Part shown: in pieces, positions 32,961-44,463 of the stretch
Layout: every line of letters begins with the position of its first letter
Position numbering within the stretch: the first letter of the stretch is position 1
From: Boswellia sacra
Taxonomy: Eukaryota; Streptophyta; Magnoliopsida; Sapindales; Burseraceae
Direction: 5' to 3'
Assembly: GCA_013180625.2 (NCBI GenBank)
Contig: SNVD02001362.1
Span: 930,001 to 994,000, forward strand
Length of the DNA stretch: 64,000 bases
Position numbers and translations under genes: made by a program
Notes under the pieces: model-generated
Database searches by the model: none
Seen by the model: only the letters and a program-made list of their open reading frames with translations
Told to the model about the DNA's origin: nothing

Positions 32961-35900
32961 ATGGCTGCATCAACTAGCGAGTATGAGATTGAGAAGTTTG
33001 ATGGTAGCAACGACTTTTCTATTTGAAGGATGAAGATGTTGGCTATGTTGGGCAACCTCAGATGGGATGAGGCACTTAAGGGTGAAAACAAGATGTCGGA
33101 AAGCTACAGCGTTAAAAAGAAGAGTGATATCATGAAGAAGGCCTACAACACTCTAATTCTCTATTTGAGTGACAAGGTGTACGTTGAGGCAAGTTTTGAA
33201 GATGAAAACTATGGCTAAGGTATGATTAAAGCTTGAAAGCCTTTACATGACAAAAAATCTGTCTAGTAGGTTATATTTGAAAGCTAGATTCTTTAGATTC
33301 AAAATGGTTGAAGATAAGAACTTACAAGACCACATTGATGAATTTAACAAGTTGTGCTTAGACTTAGAAAATATACAAAATGAATATAATGATGAAGATA
33401 AGGCATTAGTGTTGTTGCATTCTCTTCCGAAGTCATATGAGAATTTTGTAGATATTTTGAAGCATGGAAGGGAAACATTGTCTTTAGAAGATGTTGTTGG
33501 TGCGTTGAATTCTAAAATCTCCAAAGGAGGAATGAGTTGGGTGAACACTCGGGTGAAGGGCTGCATATTAGAGGTAGGAGTGACAAACGTGATTATAAGG
33601 GAAAGTCACACTTAAGTTCAAAGTCAAGGGGTAAGAAAGCGATAATATGCTATTATTGTCATGAGGAAAGGCATATTAGGAGGCTTTGTCCCAAAAGAAA
33701 CAAGAACGAGAAAGGTAAGGAGCAAGAAAAAGGTGATGCTACAATTGTAGAGAATGGATATGAGAGTTTTGATGTGTTTATAGTGACAATACAAAGTTCA
33801 GACGAATGTTAAGTTTTAGACTCCGGTTATACATTTCACATGACACCACATAGAAACTGGTTTGAATTTTATGAAAATATTGATGGTGGACGTGTTCTGC
33901 TAGAAAACGATGAAGCTTGTGGAGTGGGGGGCATTGGTACTGTTAGGATTAGAACTCATGGAGGTGTTGAAAAAGTTTTGAATGCTATGAGGCACATTCC
34001 TGAATTAAAGCTTGATTCCAGTGGCTGTAGTTTCAAAGTGGAGAATTGCACCTTGAAAGTTACAAGAGATTGTCTAGTTGTAATGAAAGGTGTGAGAGAA
34101 AAAGACCTTTATATTCTCTATGGCAGCACGATGATTGGAAAAGCAAAGGTGGTTTTAGAATTAGATGATAAAGCCTACTTGTATCGTAAGAGGCTTGATC
34201 ATTTGAGTGAAAAAGGGCTTCAAGAAGTACAGAAACAAGACTTGTTGCGTGGAGTTGACTTGGAGAAAATAGAAATCAGTGAGCATTACAGTTTTAGCAA
34301 AGCAAAAAAGGGTTAAATTCTCTTCTCCAACTTGCACTACTAATAAGACTTGGAGTTATATCCATGCATCCTTATGGGGTTCGTCTAAGTATGCAACTTT
34401 AGGTGGACGTAGATACCTCATATCCATTGTTGATGACAACTCAAGGAAGGTGTGGGTATACATCTTGAAGACTAAGGATGAGGCACTCCAAAAGTTCAGA
34501 GATTGAAAAAAGATGGTTAAGGTCCAAACGGGAAGAAAGGTTCAGAAGCTTAGAACCGATAATGATTTGGAGTTCATGAATAAAAAGTTCAACCGTTTTT
34601 GCAACAATAAGGGAGTGGTAAGGCACAAAATGATATCCGGAACACCGTAGCAAAATGGCTTGGCTAAAAAGATGAACAAAATGCCTCTTAAGAGAGTTAG
34701 ATGCATGTTGTTGAGCGCTGGAATGCCCAAAGAATTTTGGGGGGAAGCAATCAACACAGTGGCATATTTAATCAATAGATGTCCATTATCTAAAAATTGA
34801 TTGTACGGCACCAGAAGAAGTGTGGACAGGTTCGTCTATGAGCTATAATCATTTGGATGTGTTTGGTTGTATGGCTTATGCACATATCAAACAAGGCAAG
34901 CTGAAGCCAAGAGCAAGAAAGTGTATGTTTGTTGGCTATCTAAAAGGTGTGAAGGGATACAGGTTGTAGTGCAAAGATTTAAATATGTCAAAATGTTTTA
35001 CTTGTAGAAATTAAATGTCACATTTAAAGAATCTGAATGGTATTTTGAGGGTTGTAACATGAATATTCAGCTTAGAATTGAAGATATAGACAGTAGCGGA
35101 CCCAGGAATTTATGAAAGATGGGGCACTTTAAATATTTGAATATTTATAATTTACTTGATAAAACTTAAGGTAAGAGTATATATTAAAAAATAATAAAAT
35201 TATATCTAGATAAGAAGACTTTAGAATTTCAATGTTCAAAATTATAATTTATAAAGAGTATTAATTTTCTTTGAACTTGCTATCAACAAACAAATAGATT
35301 TTCTTTCAAAATTTCTATTTGTAATTGTTCAAAGACAATTATTTTAATATATATATATATATATATTGAAAAAGACTACAAACAAATGAAATAAAATAAA
35401 AGTCTCTCACACATAATTTTTTAATGCTATTTAATTGTATTAAAATTTATAAAAAGATTTATTAATATCGTTCATCAAAATTTTCAAATTTATACTCTTC
35501 TAGTAACAATTAATTTATTTTTGTAAGATTATAAAAGAAAACATAAAGAGAAACATATAATTTATGTCAAACTAACTAAATAAGAATTAAAAAAATCCAA
35601 AATTCTATAATTGAATAAAAAACTAACAATTAATTATATTACTATATAAACTTATATTGGCGTATGAATGAAAGGTTTTTATATGTGAAAGAACTGAGAA
35701 AATAAAAAGATGATGTAAAACTTGAAATTAATTAAGTTTTTTAAGAAAAGAATATAAGAGTCACTATATAAAATAAGTGGATCAAAATAAATTTTTAAAT
35801 TTCAGAAGGGGCCCAGGCCCCCCTGGGTCCCTATGTAGGTCCGCCACTGGAAACAGATATAGTTAAGACTGAGAAGGAGCCTAGAACTAGTAAAGCTACA

Positions 35901-37030
35901 AATGGAGCTGAAGCTGAGGTAGAGCTCCTTGATTCTAAAAATTCTCAAATGGGATTGGCAGTTGAAGTAGAAAAACATGGTGACATAGTAGAAGTCCTTG
36001 ATGAGTCTAAGTACTTAGGGAATCATCAGTTAGCAAGAGAAATTTGCTAGAAGAGTCGGAGTTGCAGCTTGAGGTATGGTTATGCTAATCTTATAACTTG
36101 TTTATTGTCAATGTCAGAGGAGGTTGATGATAGTGATTTTAGAAGTTATAAGAAAGCTATGTGTAGTAAAGATACACAGTTTAGGCAGCATAAAATGAAT
36201 TCTTTGTTTGAAAATGAAGGAAGAAATCTTTTGTTATTAGATATTGCTGATATGTTGTTTAAGCCAAACAATATAACAAAAGTTAGAAAATTGAAATCTC
36301 AGCTAGATAGGGAATTTGAGATGAAAGACTTTGAAAGTGTTATGAGATGTTTTGTAATAAAAAACAGTCGAGACAGAGATGGAAACCAGTTATCATTGTC
36401 TCATGATGATTGTATCCATAAAACACTTGTAAAAATTCAACATGGTTGAAGGAAAGAAGGTTTAGACTTCTTTGGTTGCACATTCAAAGCTTTTATCATT
36501 CTATCTCCTGTAATTGTTAAAGACAAGTAAGAGATGATTGAAATTCTTCATGTAAGGCCTGTTAAAGGTTTGATGTACTGCATGGTTTGCAGGCCTCTAT
36601 TGGCATGTGTAGGAAGTTTAGTGTGCTGATTTATGGCATATCAAGAAAGAGTTCATTGGGAAGCTTTCAAATGTTGTAGATACCTTGAAGGTGTATGAAC
36701 TACTGAGGAAGACAATGTTGTAACTAAAATTCTTAATGAAGCATTGTGCTTGCAAGAACTTTTAGCATTGTGCTTGCAAGAACATGTGGGTGATACAAGC
36801 TGCAAACATGTCGACGTCAAGCTGCATCTTATCAATGATATTATTGATGGAGTTGATTGGTCAATAGTTAAAGCTCATATTGACATGAATTCAACCGGTA
36901 TGGTCTTCAAGTTGTTTGCATGTGTCAAGTTCAGTTCTTATTTTAACTTGATACATGTGATGTTTGGGACAACATAGCTTGAAGATAGACGTGGCTGGAA
37001 TCTACTATGATGGTTTACAGGATGGAAACA
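32961..37030 (+). pseudogene. gag-pol of the second Copia element, disrupted
   Basis: Gag starts MAASTSEYEIEKFDGSNDFS at 32,961 and has a TGA at about 33,025 where a Trp is usual. A gag core follows (YENFVDILKHGRETLSLEDV), then a zinc knuckle (CYYCHEERHIRRLC, 33,645-33,686), a protease segment with LDSGYTFHMT, a preintegrase segment (LDHLSEKGLQEV) and an integrase core (YLISIVDDNSRKVWVYILK; KLRTDNDLEF; EFWGEAINTVAYLINRCP). After the hAT insertion only short reverse-transcriptase pieces remain (LLLDIADMLFKPNN ... LKSQLDREFEMKDF, about 36,228-36,340) and an RNase H tail (KHVDVKLHLINDIID near 36,805). Frameshifts, stops and internal deletions make it inactive. Confidence 0.82.
35091..35849. mobile_element. 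Non-autonomous hAT element inside the second Copia
   Basis: It starts CAGTAGCGGACCCAGG and ends GGTCCGCCACTG, inverted termini of the CAGTGGCGGACC plant hAT group. The 8-bp flanks are GATATAGA and GAAACAGA (6 of 8 identical), a decayed target duplication. The interior is AT-rich, with a 20-bp AT microsatellite (35,347-35,366), and has no coding sequence. It separates the integrase part of the Copia from its reverse transcriptase. Confidence 0.75.
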
Positions 37031-37055
37031 AAAGCTTCATTCCAAGGTGGAGATT

Positions 37056-37699
37056 TGTGAAGTTTGTGGCTCAACTTGTGTAGTACATGTAGCAAAGTGT
37101 TACAAGTGCGCAGCTGGAGTTGCGTAGGCACGCCAAATCTACATCAGACATAGTATCAAACATGTGAAGACAGAAAGTTAGTGCTCCCACGCGGATCATA
37201 TGGCACAGGAGCACGGATTCTAGGTTTGCGGATTTTTTGGCAGAGAATTCGTGCATGCGCGCAAGTAATGTTGTGCAGGAGCGCGGGTCTGTTTTCTAGT
37301 TTAAATAAGATTTCTTGTTACACAAGTAATTGGCCTACAAGCCTTAGACTATAAATAAAGGATGTGTTTTCAATGTAAAATAAGTTCTTAGAGAGCTGGA
37401 AAAGAGAGAAAAGAAAGAGGGTTAGGGTTTAGAGAGATTGGCAGCCTTCTTGGAGTGTGAGAGGCTAAATTTCTTCTAGTTGTCCCTAGCAAACACTCTT
37501 AGATCTTCTGTTTTTCATTATAGTGGATTAATCATCACCAGCAACCGGACGTAGGATCACGTATTGTGGTCTGAACTAGTATAAATCCTTGTGTTATTAT
37601 GTTTTTCTTTGTTTTACTTTGCTTGGGTGTGTGCTTAATCTCTACATTAATTCCACGATGAGTTACTTGTGAGTGTGTGTGCCGCTCTTCTTCACAACA
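37056..37699 (+). repeat. 3' LTR of the second Copia element
   Basis: It is similar along its length to 32,193-32,828 and is followed directly by the TGATG duplication. Confidence 0.88.
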
Positions 37700-37704
37700 T
37701 GATG

Positions 37705-38255
37705 CATTTTAGACTACATGTAAGCTAGATCACATAAGAACTTGATCATGTTACAGGAGATTTTGAGGGCAAGTGCCTGTTCATGAGAAGATGGGCTCAA
37801 AGTTATAATGTCCCCAACCTAAATGGCACCAATTGTGTTCGGTTGGGGAGTTATATAAGCTCCTCGTTATATAGCCAATTATTTTTAATTAAAGATGGAA
37901 TTATCAAAATATTTTTAACATAAAATTTGTTTATATACGCTCAGCCTATAAGATTTTCTTTAAGTTATGTATTATTTTTTTGAAAAAATTGTTAACTAAT
38001 ACTAAATTAATAGACTATATATGTCTTATAAGCGTCTAACAAATTTAGGTGTTTATACTTGATTATATTTAATAATAATAATAATAATAAGGCATTAAAG
38101 GTTTCGATAATTAATGAAAAATGGTTCTGCTATACTCAATTTATACTGAAAGTATTTTCACAGTTTCAATAGAAATTAATTTTTAAAAAATCGATGAAAT
38201 TCCTTCAAACACATAAACAGAAATGATAAATTGATTTACAAAAACATGGATCAGC
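37705..38255. other. DMP copy 2 downstream DNA
   Basis: The first part (about 37,705-37,790; GCTAGATCACATAAGAACTT, then GATCATGTTACAGGA) aligns with 43,035-43,130, so it belongs to the duplicated block. An AAT microsatellite lies at about 38,074-38,092. Just below the gene, the words AAATTGATTTAC and ATGGATCAGC match the 3' flank of DMP copy 1 near 1,025-1,050. Confidence 0.55.
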
Positions 38256-38894
38256 CTATATATATTGGCTCTTCGGAGTGCTGGAATCGCATTTTTTGCA
38301 TCTGTGGGTCGTCTTGTCAGCAACACCAATCCCTCGACGCTTTGTGGGGAAAATCATGAACACCAAGCTAGCCAGAGCCGAAACTCCGAGTGGCAAGTCG
38401 ACCATCACTTGATTTCCGTTAACCCGCCAGTGAGGAAACAAACAATGTTTCACATCAGAACTATTAAGTGCAAAGACTAGGAACACCACTTCCGTTAAAA
38501 CGGCATGCACATAGTCCCTCAAGTTGATTCTATGCTTAGCCAAATCTTTCTTATTTATCCCTTTTTTTGGGCTTCCATCTAAATTTTCCGGGTCGTGGCT
38601 GTCATCTTGGTTAAAGATGTATAGGCCCTTGAATGTAGCAATACCGTAGTGAAGCTTTCCATTTTGGTCTACGAAGCTATCAATGAAGGAGGACAAGAAG
38701 CAAACAAGTGAACAGAATATAATGATAGCAGAGGTGAGGTACCAGTTTGCAGCCAGGCATGAACTGCTGCTACTAAATGAAGGCGAAAGGGCTTGGAAGG
38801 AAAGGACTGTCCCTGTGGCCAAAAGGTTCAATAGGTTAGCTGAAGCCGTTAGAGACTTTGCGGCCAGCTGAACTAATAGTACAAGGCATAGGGG
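38256..38894 (-). pseudogene. DMP (DUF679) family membrane protein, copy 2, start region broken
   Basis: A minus-strand frame from about 38,878 to 38,256 encodes a DMP/DUF679 protein: LLNLLATGTVLSFQALSPSF, a second membrane segment (SAIIIFCSLVCFLSSFID), LRDYVHAVLTEVVFLVFAL, QVMVDLPLGVSALASLVFMI and FPTKRRG. It is clearly the paralogue of copy 1, with a shorter charged loop. No ATG opens this frame: a TGA lies just upstream. The position matching the copy-1 ATG reads ATT. An ATG four codons earlier (38,894) is in the frame matching copy-1 GSIGRN (SSAGRK) but shifts by one base before SLTASANLL. Either translation starts in an unusual way or the gene is a recent pseudogene. Identity is certain; activity is doubtful. 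Confidence 0.82.
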
Positions 38895-38944
38895 GACTCA
38901 AGTTTGGAACTAAGTGGGATGGAGCTGGGAACAAATAGTATTTA

Positions 38945-39215
38945 AAACTTCTCAAACCCTATTTGAGTACTACTGCTAAATAGCTACGCTATACGCTATG
39001 CTGTGTAGTTGTTTCTATAATTCTATATCTAGGCAATTATAGAATATAACTTTACAAAATATTTAGGACAAGAATTCTAGTCTGTAATCTCATTGTGCAA
39101 ACGAGGTAGAAGATGTGATGTAAACCCTTTCAAGGGAGTAGACGTCAAGAAATTTTACAGTGGCCTAATCTGATTTGCGATTTGCCAAAAGACAAATCAA
39201 CAAAACCGACTTTTC
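38945..39215 (-). promoter_or_regulatory. Upstream region of DMP copy 2, duplicate of the copy 1 promoter
   Basis: It aligns in block order with 1,826-2,000, including TTGAGTACT, GACGTCA (39,141-39,147) and a GACAAATCA block. This shows that the duplication included the promoter and not only the coding region. Confidence 0.5.
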
Positions 39216-39958
39216 TGTCCGTTTTATTATTTACCATTATGAGAAATTATGTTATATCATATAATGAAGATGAGATTAATGAGTTGTACATGTTACTTAC
39301 TCAGTGAGGAACTATTGGTGTATATAAATTTATTAATTTATTGTTAGATTATTATGTGATTGTAAGTACATTTATTCTTTTACTTTCATGGAATGTTTGT
39401 TTCTGGATATATTGATTTAAAATATATACAAGTGTTTGATTATTTTTTCAAGGGCACAGGATATAACTGATGAATTGTCGCCGTCAAACTATGTGGGGAT
39501 CGGGGATGGCAACAAATTTGTGGTCGTTAAGAGTTAACTTGTACATGTTATTTTTCGGATCATTTTATTTTGAGTGCACTTGTGGATGATGTTATTTTTC
39601 GGATGTTTGTTTGATGTTTTGAGTGTACTTGTTAAACATGAAATTTTGTTTGATTGTGAAGATGATAATTATGGCCTTGAGGGCATATATCGAATAGGAG
39701 TACAAGATAAACATGAACAAATTTGTTTATCAGAACCCAAAGAAATAAAGCAATTAAAACCATCACTATGAATAATTGGCGTACCCAAAATTTTTAGGAA
39801 AAAAAAATTATGTATACATATATAGCAAAATAACTTCATTATTGTGTAAAATATAAATCTACTAGAGAACCTTAGTCCAAAATTTAGAAATGTAGTCGTT
39901 TAAAGCTACAATACATTGTAAATTTCCACTATCTATTATGTTGCCTAAATATATAATA

Positions 39959-40139
39959 AGTAATAGTACTACATTTATAAAGTTCATATGCAAAATTTGT
40001 AGACAAAATTGATGTGACATCACTTATTTAATGTCATATTATTCATCAGTATTGATTACATAAATTTTCTTATATTTATCTTCTATTAACATGATGTCAT
40101 ACTAATTTTGTATAGGAACTATATAAGTTTAACATTACT
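39959..40139. mobile_element. MITE, family copy 1
   Basis: About 180 bp with inverted ends (AGTAATAGTACTACATTTAT; reverse complement of the right end AGTAATGTTAAACTTATATA) and an inner pair AAAATTGATGTGACATCA / TGATGTCATACTAATTTT. It is about as long as, and similar to, the element at 42,057-42,238. Confidence 0.6.
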
Positions 40140-42056
40140 CTAATTCCTATAATAAAGAGATACAAAAATATATATACACTAAAAGATTTTTTAGCTCACT
40201 CCAAACAATTTTTTGTTACACCATTTACTATTTACAAAAGTAACGAGAAAAGCTCCCATGTCAACTTGAAAAGTGCATGAACGTTTATCTTCAATCAGTA
40301 CTATCATCTCAAAAGTTCTTGAGATTATATAAGGGTGGTTTGCAAGAAATCTAGCTAGGAGTAGAGAAAAGATTTATAGTATTTTTGGTTCTTCGTTTTC
40401 TTCACTAATTTTCCAGATTTAAATATTAAAAGGAGGAAAAAAATTGTGGATTCTAAAATTTGAAGGAGAAAACTTTTAATTCCATTGAAATTTCTTTCTA
40501 ATGAAAGGTCCATTGACATGATTATGATTTATGAGTTCCAAAAAACATTAAAACATTAGATTTTTACCCTTTAATTGTTTCACTGATACGTGTCTTAAGA
40601 GTCAAGATTGAAAAAATAAGACAAGGAGAATCACCTCAATAATTTTTTTTTCTATAATATCATTTTAAGAATTTAAATAGATTGATACAACACTTACAAA
40701 ATAATCATACAAACTTACACACACACACAGACACAAACATACACATATCTATGTATATACACGAATTGATTTTGCATAATTACATGAACGTCAGATTACC
40801 CATCTCAATTTTATATCATGTCAATTTGTATAAAAAAATTGTAAAAATAATATTATTCATCTAAATGATTCTATATATACAACTAATTATATATTATTAA
40901 TTTGATGATGTTTATCTTATTAATTGAGTTAGTATATTTTTATTATTTATCATATTTTTTGGGTCATTTGTGCATACCTCACTTGTGGTTTATTGAAATC
41001 TTACATTGATTTTAAAAATCCTACAAACCTCTTCTACCGCCAGTTAAAGTTAACATACTTTACTAGATATTAGTTTAAGTGACTAAAATATCCTAACATG
41101 ATAAACTTAAAGAAAAAATCCTTAGAATTAAAATGAATTCAAAACTAACTGTCAGTATAGGAGGCCGGAAAGTTTGTGAGATTTTTGAAATTATATACGG
41201 GATGCCATGTAGTATTTTATATAATTTCAGAGGAATGTGGCATGTATAGCCTAATTTTTTTTAAAATTACTAATTTTTAGTCATCTAATGATATTTTATC
41301 GTGTTATATAAGTTAGTTGTTTCAGTCGGTTATTAAGTCCACTAAAACTCTTTCTAAACACCTATTTTTGGTATTTTATAATTAATGCGCCTCTAACCTT
41401 TAATTAATTATTCAAACACCATAGCTAACAAGTCCCCCTTCCTTTCCTTTCCAGTGCCATTATGATGAGATTTCCATGGACACATTGTCGATATGATTTT
41501 CAAGAAATTATTATTCAGAATACATATTCATCCAGAACAAAAGTAAGTGAACTTTTAACCAGATACCAAAATTTAATCGATATTGTCAAGGATTTCTTTC
41601 AATAACGGCTAGCCTTGGTGCAAAATTCTTCAGTATCAGATGATCAAGCTCCAAGATTGCAGTGCTGTCTAAAAATTTTATAAAAACACCCAAACAATCC
41701 TAACTCGGCCCAGCTCTCTTTTTATAAATTAAGAGCATGAAATGGAATGAACAATGCGGGAAACACAAAGATTTTTAGGGCGGTTTTTGCCATTGAAATT
41801 TTAGCTGGACTTATTCATGGCGAGATTTTTAGAAATAAGTAACGAATTGAACAACTTTCTTCTTACTGACTGTGCCGCTTTTTTTTTCTTTATTACTTTC
41901 TCTAGATTGATGATGGATCAGAGGGCAGCAAAAAAATGGTTATACTTTCCATTAAAAAAAAAAAAAAAGAGGTTATCTTTAGATTAAAGAAAGATGTATT
42001 TCTAAAATTTCATTTAAGTATAGACTTACAAATATTTTATCAGGAGGTTTATATGA

Positions 42057-42238
42057 GTGATACTACATTTACAAATTAAATCCGTATATAAAGATTGTCT
42101 ACAAAATTGATGTGACGTCACTAATTCAATGTCATATGATTCATCAGCATTTATTACATTAATAACTCATATTAAAATTTCCATCCACTCGAGGCCACAT
42201 AAACTTTATATGCAGATTTTATAAATAAGCATTATCGA
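42057..42238. mobile_element. MITE, family copy 2
   Basis: It shares GATACTACATTTA, GTCTACAAAATTGATGTGAC and AATGTCATATGATTCATCAG with the copy at 39,959-40,139, in the same orientation. Its inverted ends are GATACTACATTTA and GATAATGCTTATTTA. It has no coding capacity. Confidence 0.6.
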
Positions 42239-43699
42239 GTTTATATTATATTTCATGCATGAAAAATCTAGTTGATGCACAAGTTCATGACAATAATGGT
42301 GGGCCTCCTAACCTGAATGATTTTTGCCTGAGGAGAATTGAAGCTAGCTCTAAGGAATTAATTAAAGTGGTGTGTGGTTAAGAATTTTATGTTTTTTTTT
42401 TTAGAAATTTTTTGTATCCAAGTGAAATACAACATTTTTTTATTTGCTTGTTTTCCAGAGAATAAATGATTAAAAAAATGTGTTTAACTAGGTATGTATT
42501 TTGTGACTGAGAGTAAAATAAAAAAGAAGAGGAAACGAAGAGAGAGGATGTGAAAAACAACTCTTTGTTATTTCTAACAAATTAAAACTTTTTTTTAACA
42601 CATGCATTATTAAGATTATACTTTTTTTTTCCTTATCAAATAAAAGCATCTATCCAAATGCTAATTACACATCCTATGAGACACCCGAATAAAATGAAAA
42701 AAAATAAAAATAAAAAGTGACGATCTATAAAAAGTGAAGTAGTGTGAACTCCTTCCTGAGATGATTTCTGGTTACTTCTTTCCTGTTCAAAGGACAAATA
42801 ATAATATTAATAATAACAATAACTTGTAAATATCCGTTGATGACAACTTTTCCCCTTCACAATTTTGTTTAAGTTTTCGCACAATTGAAAAAAAAAAGTC
42901 AGCATTTTCACAAATAACTTTTTTCATAAATAATAATTTTTAGAATTTGAACATGAATAATAAATGCAACATGATCAGCTTATTCTTATTATAGCATACC
43001 TCAAACTATTTTATCGATCTAATATGATTTGGGTGCATGTTACACTAACGTGCTAGATGACATAAGAATTGATCATGTTAGAGGAATTATTGGGGTTATA
43101 TTTACGGCCATGTTGTAACAGGAACATAAGAAAATAAATAAATAAATTCGGGTGAGTTAAAATGGTTTTCAAAAAATTTTAATAATGTTTCACCGTACAA
43201 GAAGATTTTATTAATTAACATATCATTGACGTTTTCTTATATTTTTTTTAATTAATTAAACACAAAATTTTTTAAAAAAAAAAATCAAAATGGAAGAGTA
43301 TCCATGGGAAAAGTTGTACCGTTGTTGGGGGAGTTTGCAAAGTACTAGATTTTTAGGGGTTTGCCGGGTAATGCCAAATAGTCTTTCAACTAAATACACT
43401 CCTCGTTCAGTTTGAGTATTTTTGTCATTGGCCCCAACTAACGGATTCCGTTTATTTTTTAACTAACGGAAATGTGAAAAGTCAACTTCACCCTCATCAA
43501 CATAAACCCTCATCCTAAATCGACTCGCGGTGGATGCCATGCCTTTTTTTGTTGCAGTTGTTGGTTTCTTCTTCATGGTTTTTTCCTTTGTCTTGGCGTT
43601 CTTCCTTGCTGATTTGGATGCTGTAGTTCTATTTCGTTGCTGAGTTTTTTGAAGCATTAGAAACTCTCTGCCTTTCAGCTCAGACACTCTCAACCTGCA

Positions 43700-44463
43700 A
43701 CAAAACCCAAACTCAGGACACTCACTAGGCTTATCATATAGATCATCATACAGAGAGAAAGAGATAAATCAGGTAGCTTTCCCTTTTTTTCCCTTTGATT
43801 TTGCTTGTGATCTATACCCAATTTCTCCTTAACTTTTTGTCTTTATTGTATATTGTCTACCCCGTTGCTTCTTTTTTTCTTTTTTTCTTTCGATTTTTTT
43901 TTTTTTTTGTTTCCTTTCTCTCACCTTTTCAACATTACGCATTTCATGACTCGTATCCAGGATTGAGTTTCTTTTCTGGGTGGTTCTCAAAATTTGTTTT
44001 CGTTGTTGGTTTTGTATTTTGTTGTATTTTGTTGTTGGGTGATTCACCGACTTCACTAATCAAATTAATAACGCCGTTCAAGCCTACCGTTCTGTATTTC
44101 TCTTACTTCACTGCAGTGCCGTTGCTGGCCGCTGTTCCGCCTGAGTTGTTTCGCTGTAGCTGCAACAGGTACATTACTCTCACACAATCTCCAGAGCTCT
44201 ATTTCTCGCAAGAATACTTTTACTGGTTTTTGTTTTTTCTCTTGAAAGCTTTTCTAGCTGTTAATTTTAAACTTCGGATAAGGAATTTTTTTTTTTTATT
44301 TGAAAGGTGATTTTCATTCTCTCTTTTAGCTTATTTGTACTTATTTACATTATTTAAGATGAGATTCTGCATTATTGATTGCTTTAATTTTTATTTTTCT
44401 GAAAGATAAGGAGAAAAACAATAAAATTGATTCTCTTTTGATAACCTTCTTGTAGGAAAAAAC
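43700..44463 (+). promoter_or_regulatory. Leader of the NOM1-like gene with 5' UTR intron
   Basis: A pyrimidine-rich leader is followed by a likely donor (CTGCAACAG|GTACAT near 44,168) and an acceptor (CTTCTTGTAG|GAAAAA at 44,456) just before the ATG at 44,464. This implies a non-coding first exon and an intron of about 290 bp. The transcript start is not determinable; it should lie near 43,700-43,780. Confidence 0.5.

Larger units (their letters stand above)
32193..37699 (+). mobile_element. Second Ty1/Copia retrotransposon, complete but decayed
   Basis: LTRs of 636 and 644 bp (32,193-32,828 and 37,056-37,699) begin TGTGAAGTATGCGG or TGTGAAGTTTGTGG and end CAACA. TGATG flanks both sides (32,188-32,192 and 37,700-37,704), a perfect 5-bp duplication. 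A primer-binding site (ATTAGTATCAGAGTCT) follows the 5' LTR, and an AAGGTGGAGAT purine tract precedes the 3' LTR. Internal gag and pol are recognisable but broken, with an hAT element inserted at 35.1-35.8 kb. It is unrelated in sequence to the first Copia, as the LTRs share no similarity. Confidence 0.92.
39216..43330. other. Intergenic DNA with MITEs and duplicated DMP-locus flanks
   Basis: No gene is supported. Besides the two MITEs listed separately, 40,318-40,500 aligns with 5,458-5,630, and 42,948-43,130 aligns with the copy-2 downstream DNA as it was before its transposon insertions. Simple-sequence A/T runs are common. Confidence 0.55.

Noticed and set aside
43463..43693. 76-codon Lys-rich minus-strand frame next to the NOM1-like gene
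   Set aside because: It is low complexity, lies in the promoter region of the plus-strand gene and has no recognisable domain. It could be a divergent transcript, but there is no support for one.
43795..44310. 171-codon hydrophobic plus-strand frame
   Set aside because: It translates the pyrimidine-rich leader and 5' intron of the NOM1-like gene; the Phe/Leu-rich composition comes from T-runs.
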